A stretch of 16,001 nt of DNA from Deltaproteobacteria bacterium (GTDB taxonomy: Bacteria > Bdellovibrionota > Bdellovibrionia > JABDDW01), in contig JABDDW010000034.1 of NCBI GenBank assembly GCA_013287405.1, positions 1-16,001 of the forward strand, in the 5' to 3' direction. Under the pieces are notes generated by a model. It was not told where the DNA came from, made no database searches, and saw only the letters and a program-made list of their open reading frames with translations. The position numbers and the translations under genes were made by a program. This document shows positions 1 through 7,258 of this stretch, piece after piece. The first letter of the stretch is position 1. Each line of letters starts with the position of its first letter.

Positions 1-527
1 GTGGAAGTGTCTTTGGAGTTGTTGACCCTGGCTTCCCTTTGCTTCTTTGTTATCTTCTCTTCAAGCTCTAAACTATATTCTTCAGCAAGCAGGTTTTTGA
101 CATTAAACCCAAGGCGACTACCTCGATCTTTTAAGTCAATGAGTCCGGATTCAAATTCGTGGATTTCAATTCCGTTAGCGGCGGCCTTTTTGACAAGACC
201 AATATTATAGATCATGTCACGGGCGAGGCGATCCACTTTTTCAAAAACGACAAAATCAATTGACTTATCATCTATAGCTCGTTCAATTTCAAAAAGGGCT
301 GCTCGCTTGTGGAGGCTTTTGCCACGGCCACTTATATCTTCTTCAAAGAATTTGACAATCTTATGAAGTGAACCCGTTTTTTCGCTTTGGTTCTTAGCCC
401 ATCTTTCAAGCATGTGACGCTGCTGTTCAAGAGATCCATGTTGGACTTTGGCTTGATTTTTTGTTGAAACCCGCATGAGGGCCATGCCTTCTTTTACTTG
501 CTTTTCGTTAGCAGCAGCGATTTCCAT
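1..527 (-). CDS. Serine recombinase, resolvase/invertase N-terminal domain (partial, 3' end beyond window)
   Basis: A site-specific DNA recombinase that would cut and rejoin DNA through a serine-DNA intermediate. The frame is open from an ATG at 527 to base 1, giving 175 residues without a stop, so the C-terminal part is missing. Residues 17-25 read LMRVSTKNQ, the usual start of the catalytic domain, with Arg19 and the probable nucleophile Ser21. SLEQQ follows at 32-36, DISGRGKSL at 64-72, and the conserved DRLARD box at 99-104. From about residue 140 the sequence becomes a charged helix, like the long helix E that leads into the DNA-binding part. Whether this is a small resolvase/invertase or a large integrase cannot be decided without the missing end. 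The start codon directly follows the stop codon of the zinc-ribbon gene upstream (TAA then ATG), which suggests translational coupling. It is the best candidate for the enzyme that mobilises this element (inference). Confidence 0.9.
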   Translation of the reverse strand, partial: MEIAAANEKQVKEGMALMRVSTKNQAKVQHGSLEQQRHMLERWAKNQSEKTGSLHKIVKFFEEDISGRGKSLHKRAALFEIERAIDDKSIDFVVFEKVDRLARDMIYNIGLVKKAAANGIEIHEFESGLIDLKDRGSRLGFNVKNLLAEEYSLELEEKITKKQREARVNNSKDTS

Positions 528-884
528 TTATGCACCCTCGGCTATTTTTAAAATGACATCCATCGCGATATCCTGAAGCAATTTTTCAAGAGTTGAAGAA
601 TTTGGGAGAGGACCGTCGACTTTTGTTTCAAAAATGTCTTCGTTTGAAAAACTCATCACTGATGTTCTCCCCCGATTTGCAATGGCACGGAGCGCTTTTT
701 CTCGACGAAGCTTTTTCTTTTTGCCAATACAAGCCTTACATCGGCTATCTCGTCCGTTAATCCCAGTGGCCTTCTTGTCAAAAGAGACCCAAGTCTTCCA
801 CTTTTTACAGTTGGCACACGTCCTCCCATGAACATCTGACGCATTTTCCTTTAATGGGGATGATTTGCGCCCAGATAGGGCCAT
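528..884 (-). CDS. Small zinc-ribbon protein upstream of the recombinase
   Basis: A 118-residue protein with four cysteines arranged as two knuckles, Cys23/Cys26 and Cys49/Cys52. The second knuckle reads RCKACIGKKKK and is followed by a strongly basic stretch to about residue 70. This layout resembles the zinc-binding front part of some phage and plasmid HNH-type proteins, but no HNH catalytic segment follows. The C-terminal third is acidic and helical and ends IAMDVILKIAEGA. A good ribosome binding site (GGAG, six bases before the ATG) supports the start. The stop codon abuts the recombinase ATG, so the two are probably made together. The protein could bind DNA or assist the recombinase, for example as a directionality or accessory factor. 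That is inference; the family is not recognised. About 130 bases without a gene separate it from the methyltransferase gene upstream; no clear promoter or terminator was seen there. Confidence 0.75.
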   Translation of the reverse strand: MALSGRKSSPLKENASDVHGRTCANCKKWKTWVSFDKKATGINGRDSRCKACIGKKKKLRREKALRAIANRGRTSVMSFSNEDIFETKVDGPLPNSSTLEKLLQDIAMDVILKIAEGA

Positions 885-1012
885 CCGTAACTCCGAAGGC
901 TGGGAACGTCCAGCGGAAGATTTTCATTTGAAGGGTGGGAGGCAAAAAAGGTAGTGATTCCAAAGAAATAAAATTAACCTGGCGGGATTTTATCAAACTA
1001 AATGATTAAGGA

Positions 1013-2407
1013 CTACGCGGTTTCGGCCTGTGGCATTTGCAAATGAGAATTGATCCTCTTCTCGGCGATAGAAAAATATTTTCCGTCCTTTTCAACACCC
1101 ACGAAGGAGAATCCTTCGTTAAGTGCTGCGACTCCCGTGGAGCCAGAGCCCATGAAAGGATCAATAACAGTGCCTTGGGGAGGTGTAACCAATCGACAGA
1201 GGTACTCCATGAGTTTTAGAGGCTTTACGGTGGGGTGGAAATTATCTTGGCCTTTTTCTTTTCTTGAAGCTTTGGGGCAGTAGAAAAATGGCGGGTCAAA
1301 GGTTTTAAAGAACCTTGAGACCCCTTTGGGGTTTTCTTGAAAGGCCATGTGATCTAAAATTTGAGGAGGGTCAGAGCCATTTTGTGAACGGGTCAGAATA
1401 AGATTTGCTGGATACCGACCACTGGGGTTTTGGTGGTAGACGGAGTCTTGAGCTCGTTCCTTACCTTTTCCTAAATAGGCTGATTCCTTAAAATCAAGAT
1501 TTGTTCTTGAACCAATTTTATCCGTCGTCGGAATTCGGCAGCCATCAATATTTATGGCGCCGGTGCCAAACTTTAAAATATTGGCTGCGAGGTTGTGCTC
1601 GCTTATAGGTTTTTGGACCAAGATCCAATGTTCGACCCCAGGTTTAAGGGCCGTTCCCCATCCTGCCCATTTTTTAGAATTCAGATTTTGGGCTTTGGTG
1701 AATTGTCGACCTTTGTTTTCAGACTCAGACCCAGGTAAGCTCCATCCACCATGTTTGTATTGGCCCAATACCTTTCGATCTTCCCAACTAGATCCTAACT
1801 CATAGGATGGTTTTAACAAAGATTCAAACCAAGGGGGAGCATCGCCAAGAAGAGTCTTTAGTTTTTCCCATCTCTCTTTTGTCGGAATGGCGGGCTTTCC
1901 GTTGGGGGGCTTTGCTGTCCAGTGACTTGCTCCACCTTCAATCCCCGCGGCTTTATCTAGATCGCGGTTTGTTAACCCCAAAGCGTCCCTTCTACTTCTT
2001 ATCCATTCGGTGACCCTATAGACATCACCTGTGTCAGTGTATCGGGCACGATCAATCATCTTATCTACATTCATGCCCTTCGGAAAACCTGTGCCAAATA
2101 CGTGGGTAATTACATCTTTAATGATAAAGCCTGCGTCCTCTAAAGCCATCGTAGTCCAGTGAGACGTTCGAGGAAGCGCCCACACTACCCCATGGGCCCC
2201 AGGCTTTAGCGTGCGCTTACATTCATACATGATGTCAGCAAGCCACCGAATCCAGCGGTCTCGACCTCCAAGGTCATCATCCCATTCTAAATTGAGAAGA
2301 CTAATTCCGCTTGGTGGATCGGTGACAAGAGAATCAATTGATTCGGTATCAACTTTTCTAAGAGCCTGAAGGGCATTCCCATGAAGGAGTTGAGCCTTTG
2401 AGGACAT
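1013..2407 (-). CDS. DNA methyltransferase, N-4/N-6 amino type, beta-class motif order
   Basis: A 464-residue AdoMet-dependent DNA methyltransferase expected to methylate an exocyclic amino group of adenine or cytosine. The catalytic motif IV comes first (DPPS, residues 30-33), followed by a long middle part and then the cofactor-binding motif DPFMGSGSTG at 416-425 near the C-terminus. This order defines the beta class (PF01555-like). HPTVKPLKLMEYL just before motif I and VGVEKD after it are typical of the family. The middle segment, with WGTALKPGVEHW and KFGTGAINIDGCRI, resembles phage and plasmid orphan methyltransferases. Motif IV has Ser in place of the usual Tyr, Phe or Trp. A stretch around residues 130-190 looks like an inserted helix-turn-helix or target-recognition segment. 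The ATG is preceded by AAAGGA. No restriction endonuclease gene is adjacent, so this looks like an orphan enzyme that could protect transferred DNA from restriction (inference). Confidence 0.9.
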   Translation of the reverse strand: MSSKAQLLHGNALQALRKVDTESIDSLVTDPPSGISLLNLEWDDDLGGRDRWIRWLADIMYECKRTLKPGAHGVVWALPRTSHWTTMALEDAGFIIKDVITHVFGTGFPKGMNVDKMIDRARYTDTGDVYRVTEWIRSRRDALGLTNRDLDKAAGIEGGASHWTAKPPNGKPAIPTKERWEKLKTLLGDAPPWFESLLKPSYELGSSWEDRKVLGQYKHGGWSLPGSESENKGRQFTKAQNLNSKKWAGWGTALKPGVEHWILVQKPISEHNLAANILKFGTGAINIDGCRIPTTDKIGSRTNLDFKESAYLGKGKERAQDSVYHQNPSGRYPANLILTRSQNGSDPPQILDHMAFQENPKGVSRFFKTFDPPFFYCPKASRKEKGQDNFHPTVKPLKLMEYLCRLVTPPQGTVIDPFMGSGSTGVAALNEGFSFVGVEKDGKYFSIAEKRINSHLQMPQAETA

Positions 2408-2464
2408 TTTTTATTTTCCTTTGAGATAAGGTGAAGAGGAAACGATAGGGGGCTTTCAGTGAAA

Positions 2465-2908
2465 TTACGATTTGACTGGAGTGACGGTTGGATTTTCGGG
2501 AGTATTTGTTTCCGGGGGCCGCCTATTTTCAGGTGCCTTTTGTTTTTTTAGTTTGGGCTGGCTGGGGTCAGACGTGAAGCCTTTTTGGCGGCCACCGCCA
2601 ATAATCTCCGCATAAGTTGTCGGTAGTCCCAACTTTCGGGCCCGCCTCAGTTCACGCAGCGCCCACTCATGAAACTTGACCTCGTCAAAATATTCCTTTT
2701 CAATTTCTTTAATCTGAGAAGCCGTCAATTTTTCGCTGGCTGATTTCACAAGGTAATTTAAAAGGTCAGCTCGTTTAAGCTTTATGCCCTTCAATTGATC
2801 TGATATTTGCTTAAGCCAGAGGCTTAAGCGTTCAAGGGATTCGGGAGTTAGAGCAATTCGGTCGGGGTGCCGGAATTTTTGTTTCATAGTTTTAATGTCA
2901 GTGTCCAT
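2465..2908 (-). CDS. Small putative DNA-binding protein, possible relaxosome accessory factor
   Basis: A 147-residue soluble protein. Residues 17-30 (RIALTPESLERLSL) followed by a helix, the phrase IKLKRADLLNYLVK and another helix look like the strand-helix-helix pattern of ribbon-helix-helix proteins. Such proteins often serve as relaxosome accessory or plasmid repressor proteins. The middle is rich in charged helices and the last 40 residues are a proline- and lysine-rich disordered tail. I chose the ATG at 2908, five bases after the stop of the upstream lipoprotein gene and preceded by GGGGGAAG. A TTG six codons earlier, at 2926, is possible but would sit inside the upstream gene. It lies a few genes downstream of the coupling-protein/replication-relaxation pair and the candidate oriT, which fits a DNA-processing role. 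Function is inferred from pattern and place only; no firm family match is claimed. Confidence 0.6.
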   Translation of the reverse strand: MDTDIKTMKQKFRHPDRIALTPESLERLSLWLKQISDQLKGIKLKRADLLNYLVKSASEKLTASQIKEIEKEYFDEVKFHEWALRELRRARKLGLPTTYAEIIGGGRQKGFTSDPSQPKLKKQKAPENRRPPETNTPENPTVTPVKS

Positions 2909-2913
2909 ATTGA

Positions 2914-3318
2914 TTACTTCCCCCAAGAACTTTGGCGCTCAATTAAGAAGAGCCAATGTCCAGTCTCGTAGTGGGTGCCAGAAGGGTCGATCTTATCTTC
3001 GATCCAGATTCGCCTGATAATAGGACCCTTTAAGAATGGGGGCTGGGGATCTGAGTCTTGGAGCTTAGGATGACCTTGGGGCTGGCTTTCCGACTTAGAA
3101 TAGGCATAGTTGCCAAGGAGGCCTCCGGTTAAACCCCCGGCGACGGCGCCAATGGCAATTGCCTTGTTTTGATCTTCGTGACTTCCGTTTTGTCCGACGG
3201 CGCTACCTAAGAGCCCTCCCGCCACAGTGCCGATTCCAGCACCGAGCCAAGTGGATCTTGCAGCGGTCGAGCAGTTAGCAAGAAATAAAACCGACGTGAG
3301 TAACAAAAAATACTTCAT
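2914..3318 (-). CDS. Glycine-zipper outer-membrane lipoprotein, VirB7/TraV-like position
   Basis: A 134-residue predicted lipoprotein. The N-terminus has a short hydrophobic signal ending in the lipobox LANC, with Cys16 as the expected lipidation site. Two glycine-rich segments (about residues 26-43 and 56-70, with repeated GG, GLLG and GAVAGG) form a glycine-zipper pattern, common in envelope proteins that insert into or oligomerise in membranes. The C-terminal part (RRIWIEDKIDPSGTHYETG) is probably a small periplasmic domain. The ATG at 3318 is preceded by AAGGTGA at good spacing; a GTG at 3330 overlaps that ribosome binding site and is less likely. The gene follows the DNA-processing genes rather than sitting beside the VirB9 and VirB10 genes. 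Even so, it is the only lipoprotein in the cluster, so it could take the VirB7/TraV role of anchoring the outer-membrane core (inference). A role unrelated to the channel, such as entry exclusion, cannot be excluded. Confidence 0.7.
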   Translation of the reverse strand: MKYFLLLTSVLFLANCSTAARSTWLGAGIGTVAGGLLGSAVGQNGSHEDQNKAIAIGAVAGGLTGGLLGNYAYSKSESQPQGHPKLQDSDPQPPFLKGPIIRRIWIEDKIDPSGTHYETGHWLFLIERQSSWGK

Positions 3319-3457
3319 TTTGATTTTCACCTTGTTTGATTTAAGAAATGCCTATGTGGTTCCTGTTTTCTTAAAAATGATTCGTTTATGAGCGCGTCCC
3401 TGGGTATTGACGAGTGTTGATGAGAGGAAAGATAAAAAAAGGAATTTTTTAAAAGGT

Positions 3458-3496
3458 GGGGCGCATAATATAGGGTTGGGTTTCGGCCTATATTAT
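3458..3496 (-). other. Perfect 10-bp inverted repeat next to GCGCCCC: candidate oriT/nic region
   Basis: ATAATATAGG (3465-3474) and CCTATATTAT (3487-3496) form a perfect 10-bp inverted repeat around a 12-base loop. On the minus strand the second arm is followed directly by GCGCCCC (complement of 3458-3464). An inverted repeat with about 10-bp arms followed by TGCGCCC is the layout of MOBQ origins of transfer such as RSF1010. The site overlaps the stop codon of the replication-relaxation-like gene and lies in the longest gap within the transfer genes (3319-3487), a typical oriT place. The oriT role is inference. The stem is too A+T-rich, and too far from the next T-run, to be a convincing intrinsic terminator, though it could still be one or a regulatory dyad. 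Confidence 0.4.
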
Positions 3497-4372
3497 GGAG
3501 TTGATCGGAGTTATTGGGTTTTTTCTGGTATCTAAAAGGAGTGTACATGGTGAGGTCTCACCGCGTTCTCCCATGGTTTCTCCCTTCCCTGAGCTTAGGA
3601 TATTTGTGATAGTTTGATTTTGATCGGGTCCCATGAAAACTTTTGCTCGCCAACCATTTTTTAGAAAATCGTCGATCAAAATAAAATTGTGATAGTCCTC
3701 ATTTTCTTTTAGATGCTTTTGCATTTTAACGGATATGTTTCTGCCTTTGGTTTCAGAGGGGACAAGCCAAAAGACTCTATAAAGGCTTTCTTGACTTGCA
3801 TAGAATCTACCGATTGCCAGATACCTTTCGTTGCCTTGTTGACGTCTTTCGACTTCTAGAGCGACAACTTCTTTTGTGCTCTCGCTATTTATTTTCCAGT
3901 ATCCGTCGGGTCTATGATAGCTCTTAGCTGTCTGGGCAAATTTGCATTGGGGCACCCATGAGGGGTATTGATCTGAAACAATTCGCCTTAATTGTTGTTC
4001 CGTAAAAAGATCACAACCTTCTGGGATCTTTAAAAGCCAATCGCCAAGATGGGCCGCTGTTGTGATGAAATCGTGTGAGAAACTTTCTGACCCATAACCT
4101 TCTTCAAAAAGGTCATAGGGCAGTTTTCCAGAAATGCGGTCAAATCCCTTATCTGTGAGTACCCAAAAAAAGTTCTCATAATATTCTTCGTATTTATAGC
4201 CAATGAGACCCTTCTTCTTAAGTGCCAATAACAGTTTATAGACAGAATGGAGTTTATTTTCGGGAAAAAATTTAGCAGCGATCGCAGCAGTGGTGGAAAG
4301 CTTCCAGGTCCACAGAAATAAGAGGATTGGAATGGCTCTCTTTTCCCACTTTATTGTTCTTGGAGTAATCAT
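3488..4372 (-). CDS. Replication-relaxation (Replic_Relax)-like protein, candidate DNA-processing/relaxase factor
   Basis: A 294-residue protein. Residues about 12-80 look like a winged helix: helices, then LLALKKKGLIGY, a short strand region and WVLTDKGFDRI. A histidine-containing helix follows (SFSHDFITTAAHLGDWL, 98-114). The second domain holds RPDGYWKI (154-161) and, after a gap, VVALEVERR (169-177), then YLAIGRFY and a strand YRVFWLVP. This order of winged helix, conserved His-Asp, PDG and LEVE fits the replication-relaxation family (PF13814) of mobile elements. The Asp and Glu spacing also recalls a PD-(D/E)xK nuclease-like core, though no lysine was confirmed. The ATG overlaps the stop of the FtsK-like gene (ATGA), so the two are probably co-translated. 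No other relaxase is seen in the window, which makes this the likeliest partner for DNA nicking or recruitment (inference). The family call is from pattern memory, not a search. Confidence 0.6.
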   Translation of the reverse strand: MITPRTIKWEKRAIPILLFLWTWKLSTTAAIAAKFFPENKLHSVYKLLLALKKKGLIGYKYEEYYENFFWVLTDKGFDRISGKLPYDLFEEGYGSESFSHDFITTAAHLGDWLLKIPEGCDLFTEQQLRRIVSDQYPSWVPQCKFAQTAKSYHRPDGYWKINSESTKEVVALEVERRQQGNERYLAIGRFYASQESLYRVFWLVPSETKGRNISVKMQKHLKENEDYHNFILIDDFLKNGWRAKVFMGPDQNQTITNILSSGKGETMGERGETSPCTLLLDTRKNPITPINSII

Positions 4373-5859
4373 TTCTTAGTTCCCTTTCCTCCTTTAGAAG
4401 TTGGGTTATTAATAGTTGGCAAAACTGGCCCATCTTTTTCACTTCCTTTGGAATTTGCATCAATGCGGTAATCAGCGAGAAGTGTATTTATCTCATCTCG
4501 GTTTAGGATTGGAGTTTGAACCTCGACAAGATCGGGACCTCGTTTTAGAATGGCACGACCCCGGATGTTTGTGATATCAGTTGCTCGCCCGTTACCCAGA
4601 ACAAGAATACTTGATGCGTCGTTTGGGAGCTGATAGCAAATTATCCCTGAAAGATTAGCCTTAACTTGAGTGTCCAAGGCTCTAGCGTCCGGCCTTTGAG
4701 TGGCTAAAATGGCATGAACACCCAGGGCACGCCCTTGACGAGTGACTTGGCTTAAAATGTCACGGGTTTTTTGGATGTCTTGTCCTGTGGCCTTCTCACT
4801 TGTTAGAAAAAGCTCAGCCACCTCGTCGACAGCAATGACAAATCGACCAAGCTTTTTGAGGTTCTTTCCATCAGCTTTTTTATTTTTTATAAGATCTTCA
4901 TAGGCTTCGATATCTTTACAACCGTTTTCTCTCAAAAGCTCCATACGCTCTTCAAACATAAGAGGAATTTGCTCAAGCTCTCCGATAGCTTCTTCAATAT
5001 TTCCAGCGACCGTGATTCGTTTGGTATTTTTGAAAACCTCAAATTCGATGCCACCCTTAAGATCGATACAAAGAAATTCATAATCAGGGTTATTAAGGTA
5101 AAGTGTCGCAACACACTGATTGACGAACGTTGATTTTCCAAAAAGTGATTGCCCCGCTACAAGCCAGTGTGGATTTTCTTTAAGAGAGCACACGATTTCT
5201 TGAGCCCTTGTTTTTCCAATGATAAAAGAGTCTCTCCCCACTGCGTTGACTCGTTCCATAAGTGGAAAAATCTTTGGCATTTCCCCAAAGCCGTAGAGAA
5301 TGTCGACTGTTCCTCTCTCTTTATTATCGATGATCTGGTCAATTGTGACCTGAAGGGTACTCTCAAGGCGGTCTTTATTTTCAGTAAACGTCTTAAGAGG
5401 AAGACTAGCCTTTGTGAGTTTTAGTATTCGTGTCGAGCTATCGATAGGAAGATCAGAGATATATGCTGGCAGTTGATTTCGACGATTAACGAGGTTTGCA
5501 TCATAGAGTCTTGTTGCAAGGTCCTTTCTTCTCGATGAGGAAATGACTGTTTGAAAAATTCCCCACGAAAGAAAGGGAGAACTAAGGAGGAGCAGTCGGT
5601 ATCCTGCGTAAAGCCATACGTTTTTTGGGTAAAAAAAGCCAAGGTGACTTAGGATCATGAGTGCCCGATCAAGATGAAATAAAATGCAAATTCCAATGCT
5701 TGAGCTTATTAAAAGGAGAAGACTGTATGGAGGATCATTATATCTATAGCCATAATAAAATGACTTTGTAAAAGGCCATAATCCATTCCCAAGGCCACTA
5801 AGTTTATCTCCCCATTTGATATTTGAGAAAAGGTCTAGATGTCTGTTTTTTTCAATCAT
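4369..5859 (-). CDS. FtsK/SpoIIIE-type DNA motor, TcpA-like coupling protein
   Basis: A 496-residue membrane-anchored ATPase expected to bring DNA to the secretion channel. Two hydrophobic segments lie near residues 45-65 and 84-107. The motor domain carries Walker A GQSLFGKST (236-244), CIDLKGG (264-270), Walker B VIAVDEVAEL (341-350), and the FtsK signature TRQGRALGVHAILATQRPD (373-391) with the arginine-containing ATQRP sensor. The protein is shorter than chromosomal FtsK and has no gamma (KOPS-reading) domain; the C-terminal 30 residues are polar and probably disordered. That size and layout match the coupling proteins of Gram-positive conjugative elements (TcpA/FtsK type) rather than VirD4/TraD, which have a large all-alpha domain. 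It follows the VirB10-like gene by 32 bases, with AAGGT upstream of the ATG, and overlaps the replication-relaxation-like gene by four bases. Family assignment is firm; the coupling role is inferred from its neighbours. Confidence 0.88.
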   Translation of the reverse strand: MIEKNRHLDLFSNIKWGDKLSGLGNGLWPFTKSFYYGYRYNDPPYSLLLLISSSIGICILFHLDRALMILSHLGFFYPKNVWLYAGYRLLLLSSPFLSWGIFQTVISSSRRKDLATRLYDANLVNRRNQLPAYISDLPIDSSTRILKLTKASLPLKTFTENKDRLESTLQVTIDQIIDNKERGTVDILYGFGEMPKIFPLMERVNAVGRDSFIIGKTRAQEIVCSLKENPHWLVAGQSLFGKSTFVNQCVATLYLNNPDYEFLCIDLKGGIEFEVFKNTKRITVAGNIEEAIGELEQIPLMFEERMELLRENGCKDIEAYEDLIKNKKADGKNLKKLGRFVIAVDEVAELFLTSEKATGQDIQKTRDILSQVTRQGRALGVHAILATQRPDARALDTQVKANLSGIICYQLPNDASSILVLGNGRATDITNIRGRAILKRGPDLVEVQTPILNRDEINTLLADYRIDANSKGSEKDGPVLPTINNPTSKGGKGTKK

Positions 5860-5891
5860 AAGTTTTTTACCTTCAAATTAAAAAGGGATTC

Positions 5892-6779
5892 CTACTCAGT
5901 GATGACACAGATCGGGGTGCCGACTTTGACTTCGATAACAGGGACCTTGTCCTTCATTGATGTGATCATGTCTCGTGATTCTTCTAACGCAGCAGTGGCA
6001 GCTCCGTTGAGCATGGCATTTCTTAAAGAGGGGTCATGGACAACGGCGCCATTTTCAGAGTGAGAGTCTTGGAGACCCTCAGATAAACCTCCGACAAAAC
6101 CAAGGCCTACGCCTCCAGCGACTTTTAGAGCGTGGCTTCCTAGTTTTGAACCCTTTAGCCCCACGATTTTATCTGACATGTCACAGGCTTGGGCTGAAAC
6201 GGACTCAACTGCTCCGTCTTTTAAGACAATTTTATCAAAATTTATAATAAGCCTCTCTTCATTGGACTGGCCATGGCCCACCAAAATTGTTCCAGCTTCA
6301 ATAAAGACTTCGCCATTAAATTCCAAGTTCTCTGAAAGTTCCGCTCGAACAAGGCCATTTGAGGCGCCAGAGATGAGAGTGGCCTTTGCAAATAGACCAG
6401 GTGGAATGTTTTTGGCATTTTGCCTAACAATGAGCTGAGGGGCTGAAAGCTTCATCGCCCGCGCTCCTTTGTGGCCAGTAGCAGTTTGACCGCCCATGGG
6501 CCCACTCTCTCTTAGTCTTGGGATGTCTAGATTTTTTTCTTGCTCGGTATTACTTAAAATTGGAAGCGGTATAGCGCTTTGGCTAATGATGCCCGTTTCA
6601 ACTCCCCCTTGAAAAAGAAGGCAGAGCATGATTATGAAAAACAATATGACAATTCCAAGAATGAATCTCTTGGTGAGAAGTGTGCTTTTTCGGCCATCTT
6701 TTTTGTAAAGAAACCGTCCCCACTGATTTTTAATGAGATTATCTTGAGCTGCTTCCATTTTTGGGATTTCCATTTTCAT
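5892..6779 (-). CDS. virB10: VirB10/TrbI-like T4SS core protein
   Basis: A 295-residue bitopic protein that would span from the inner membrane to the outer-membrane core complex. After a cytoplasmic stretch of about 37 residues there is one transmembrane helix (about 39-56), then a linker to about residue 110. The beta-barrel domain has the family phrases IPPGLFAKATLISG (125-138), FIEAGTILVGHG (159-170) and RLIINFDKIVLKDGAVE (176-192). The segment 213-275, glycine-rich then helical, is where VirB10 proteins place the antenna that inserts in the outer membrane. The protein is shorter than the usual 370-480 residues, mainly because the proline-rich linker is reduced. Its ATG overlaps the stop of the VirB9/TraK-like gene (ATGA) and AAAGGTG provides a binding site. 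The barrel phrases make the family call fairly sure. Confidence 0.85.
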   Translation of the reverse strand: MKMEIPKMEAAQDNLIKNQWGRFLYKKDGRKSTLLTKRFILGIVILFFIIMLCLLFQGGVETGIISQSAIPLPILSNTEQEKNLDIPRLRESGPMGGQTATGHKGARAMKLSAPQLIVRQNAKNIPPGLFAKATLISGASNGLVRAELSENLEFNGEVFIEAGTILVGHGQSNEERLIINFDKIVLKDGAVESVSAQACDMSDKIVGLKGSKLGSHALKVAGGVGLGFVGGLSEGLQDSHSENGAVVHDPSLRNAMLNGAATAALEESRDMITSMKDKVPVIEVKVGTPICVITE

Positions 6780-7180
6780 TGCACCTTTGCGGGAAAGGAT
6801 TTTTCTAACTTATCACGGACAAGAATGATCTCGTCTCCCGGCCCCGATGTTGTGATAAGATCAAACCCAAAGCGCCTCCCGGTTAGAAAAACAAAGAGAT
6901 TAGATTTTGCATTGGGCATAAGGGCTGTTACAGCAAGATCGTTTTCGACATACTCAACTGAGAATAGTCCTTTATTCCCAAGAATGACTTTGTTTGGTTT
7001 TATCGGGAAATTTAAAATAACGCTTTGGCCTGGATGAATGAGAATGGGAACAGTTTTTTCATCATTAAGTCTTACGGTTCTAGCATCTTTTGCCCAGCCA
7101 AATTTTAGCCAAGTGAAAAATACGAAAATCGTCACACAAATTAGCCAAATGAAATGTAGATCGATTTTATTTCGATTCAC
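6776..7180 (-). CDS. Short VirB9/TraK-like T4SS protein (N-terminal domain only)
   Basis: A 134-residue exported protein. Residues about 9-27 are a hydrophobic signal or anchor followed by FGWAKDA, where cleavage may occur. The rest is beta-rich: VRLNDEKTVPILIHPGQSV, then KPNKVILGNKGLFSVEY and SNLFVFLTGRRFGFDLITT. This is the pattern of the VirB9 or TraK N-terminal domain (related to the secretin N-terminal domain). The gene sits immediately before the VirB10-like gene and after the VirB8/TraE-like gene, the usual B8-B9-B10 or E-K-B order. VirB9 and TraK are normally about 240-290 residues; the C-terminal half that binds VirB7 and the outer membrane is absent and no frameshifted remainder was seen. 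The start is a GTG at 7180; there is no in-frame ATG before residue 88, and GAAGGGA lies upstream. Moderate confidence, as the call rests on pattern plus gene order. Confidence 0.62.
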   Translation of the reverse strand: MNRNKIDLHFIWLICVTIFVFFTWLKFGWAKDARTVRLNDEKTVPILIHPGQSVILNFPIKPNKVILGNKGLFSVEYVENDLAVTALMPNAKSNLFVFLTGRRFGFDLITTSGPGDEIILVRDKLEKSFPAKVQ

Positions 7181-7258
7181 AGAAAGTTTGTCCCTTCGGA
7201 TAAGAGAAAAGTGATTTTAGCTTGGGGCCTTGGCTTTGAAGAGATTTGAGACGTGAGA

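Noticed and set aside
634..831. Plus-strand open frame of 65 codons
   Set aside because: It lies wholly over the zinc-ribbon gene on the opposite strand, has no recognisable motif and no convincing binding site.
805..996. Minus-strand open frame of 63 codons
   Set aside because: It overlaps the zinc-ribbon gene by 80 bases in another frame and does not resemble any protein family.
3431..3496. Intrinsic terminator at the hairpin
   Set aside because: The stem is mostly A+T and the T-rich run lies about 20 bases further on, so the usual hairpin-then-U-tract layout is not met; not fully excluded.
3327..3548. Minus-strand frame of 73 codons over the candidate oriT
   Set aside because: It runs across the 3' end of the replication-relaxation-like gene in another frame and is low-complexity, so it is probably a shadow.
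4272..4463. Minus-strand frame of 63 codons
   Set aside because: It overlaps both the coupling-protein end and the start of the next gene in another frame and has no family features.
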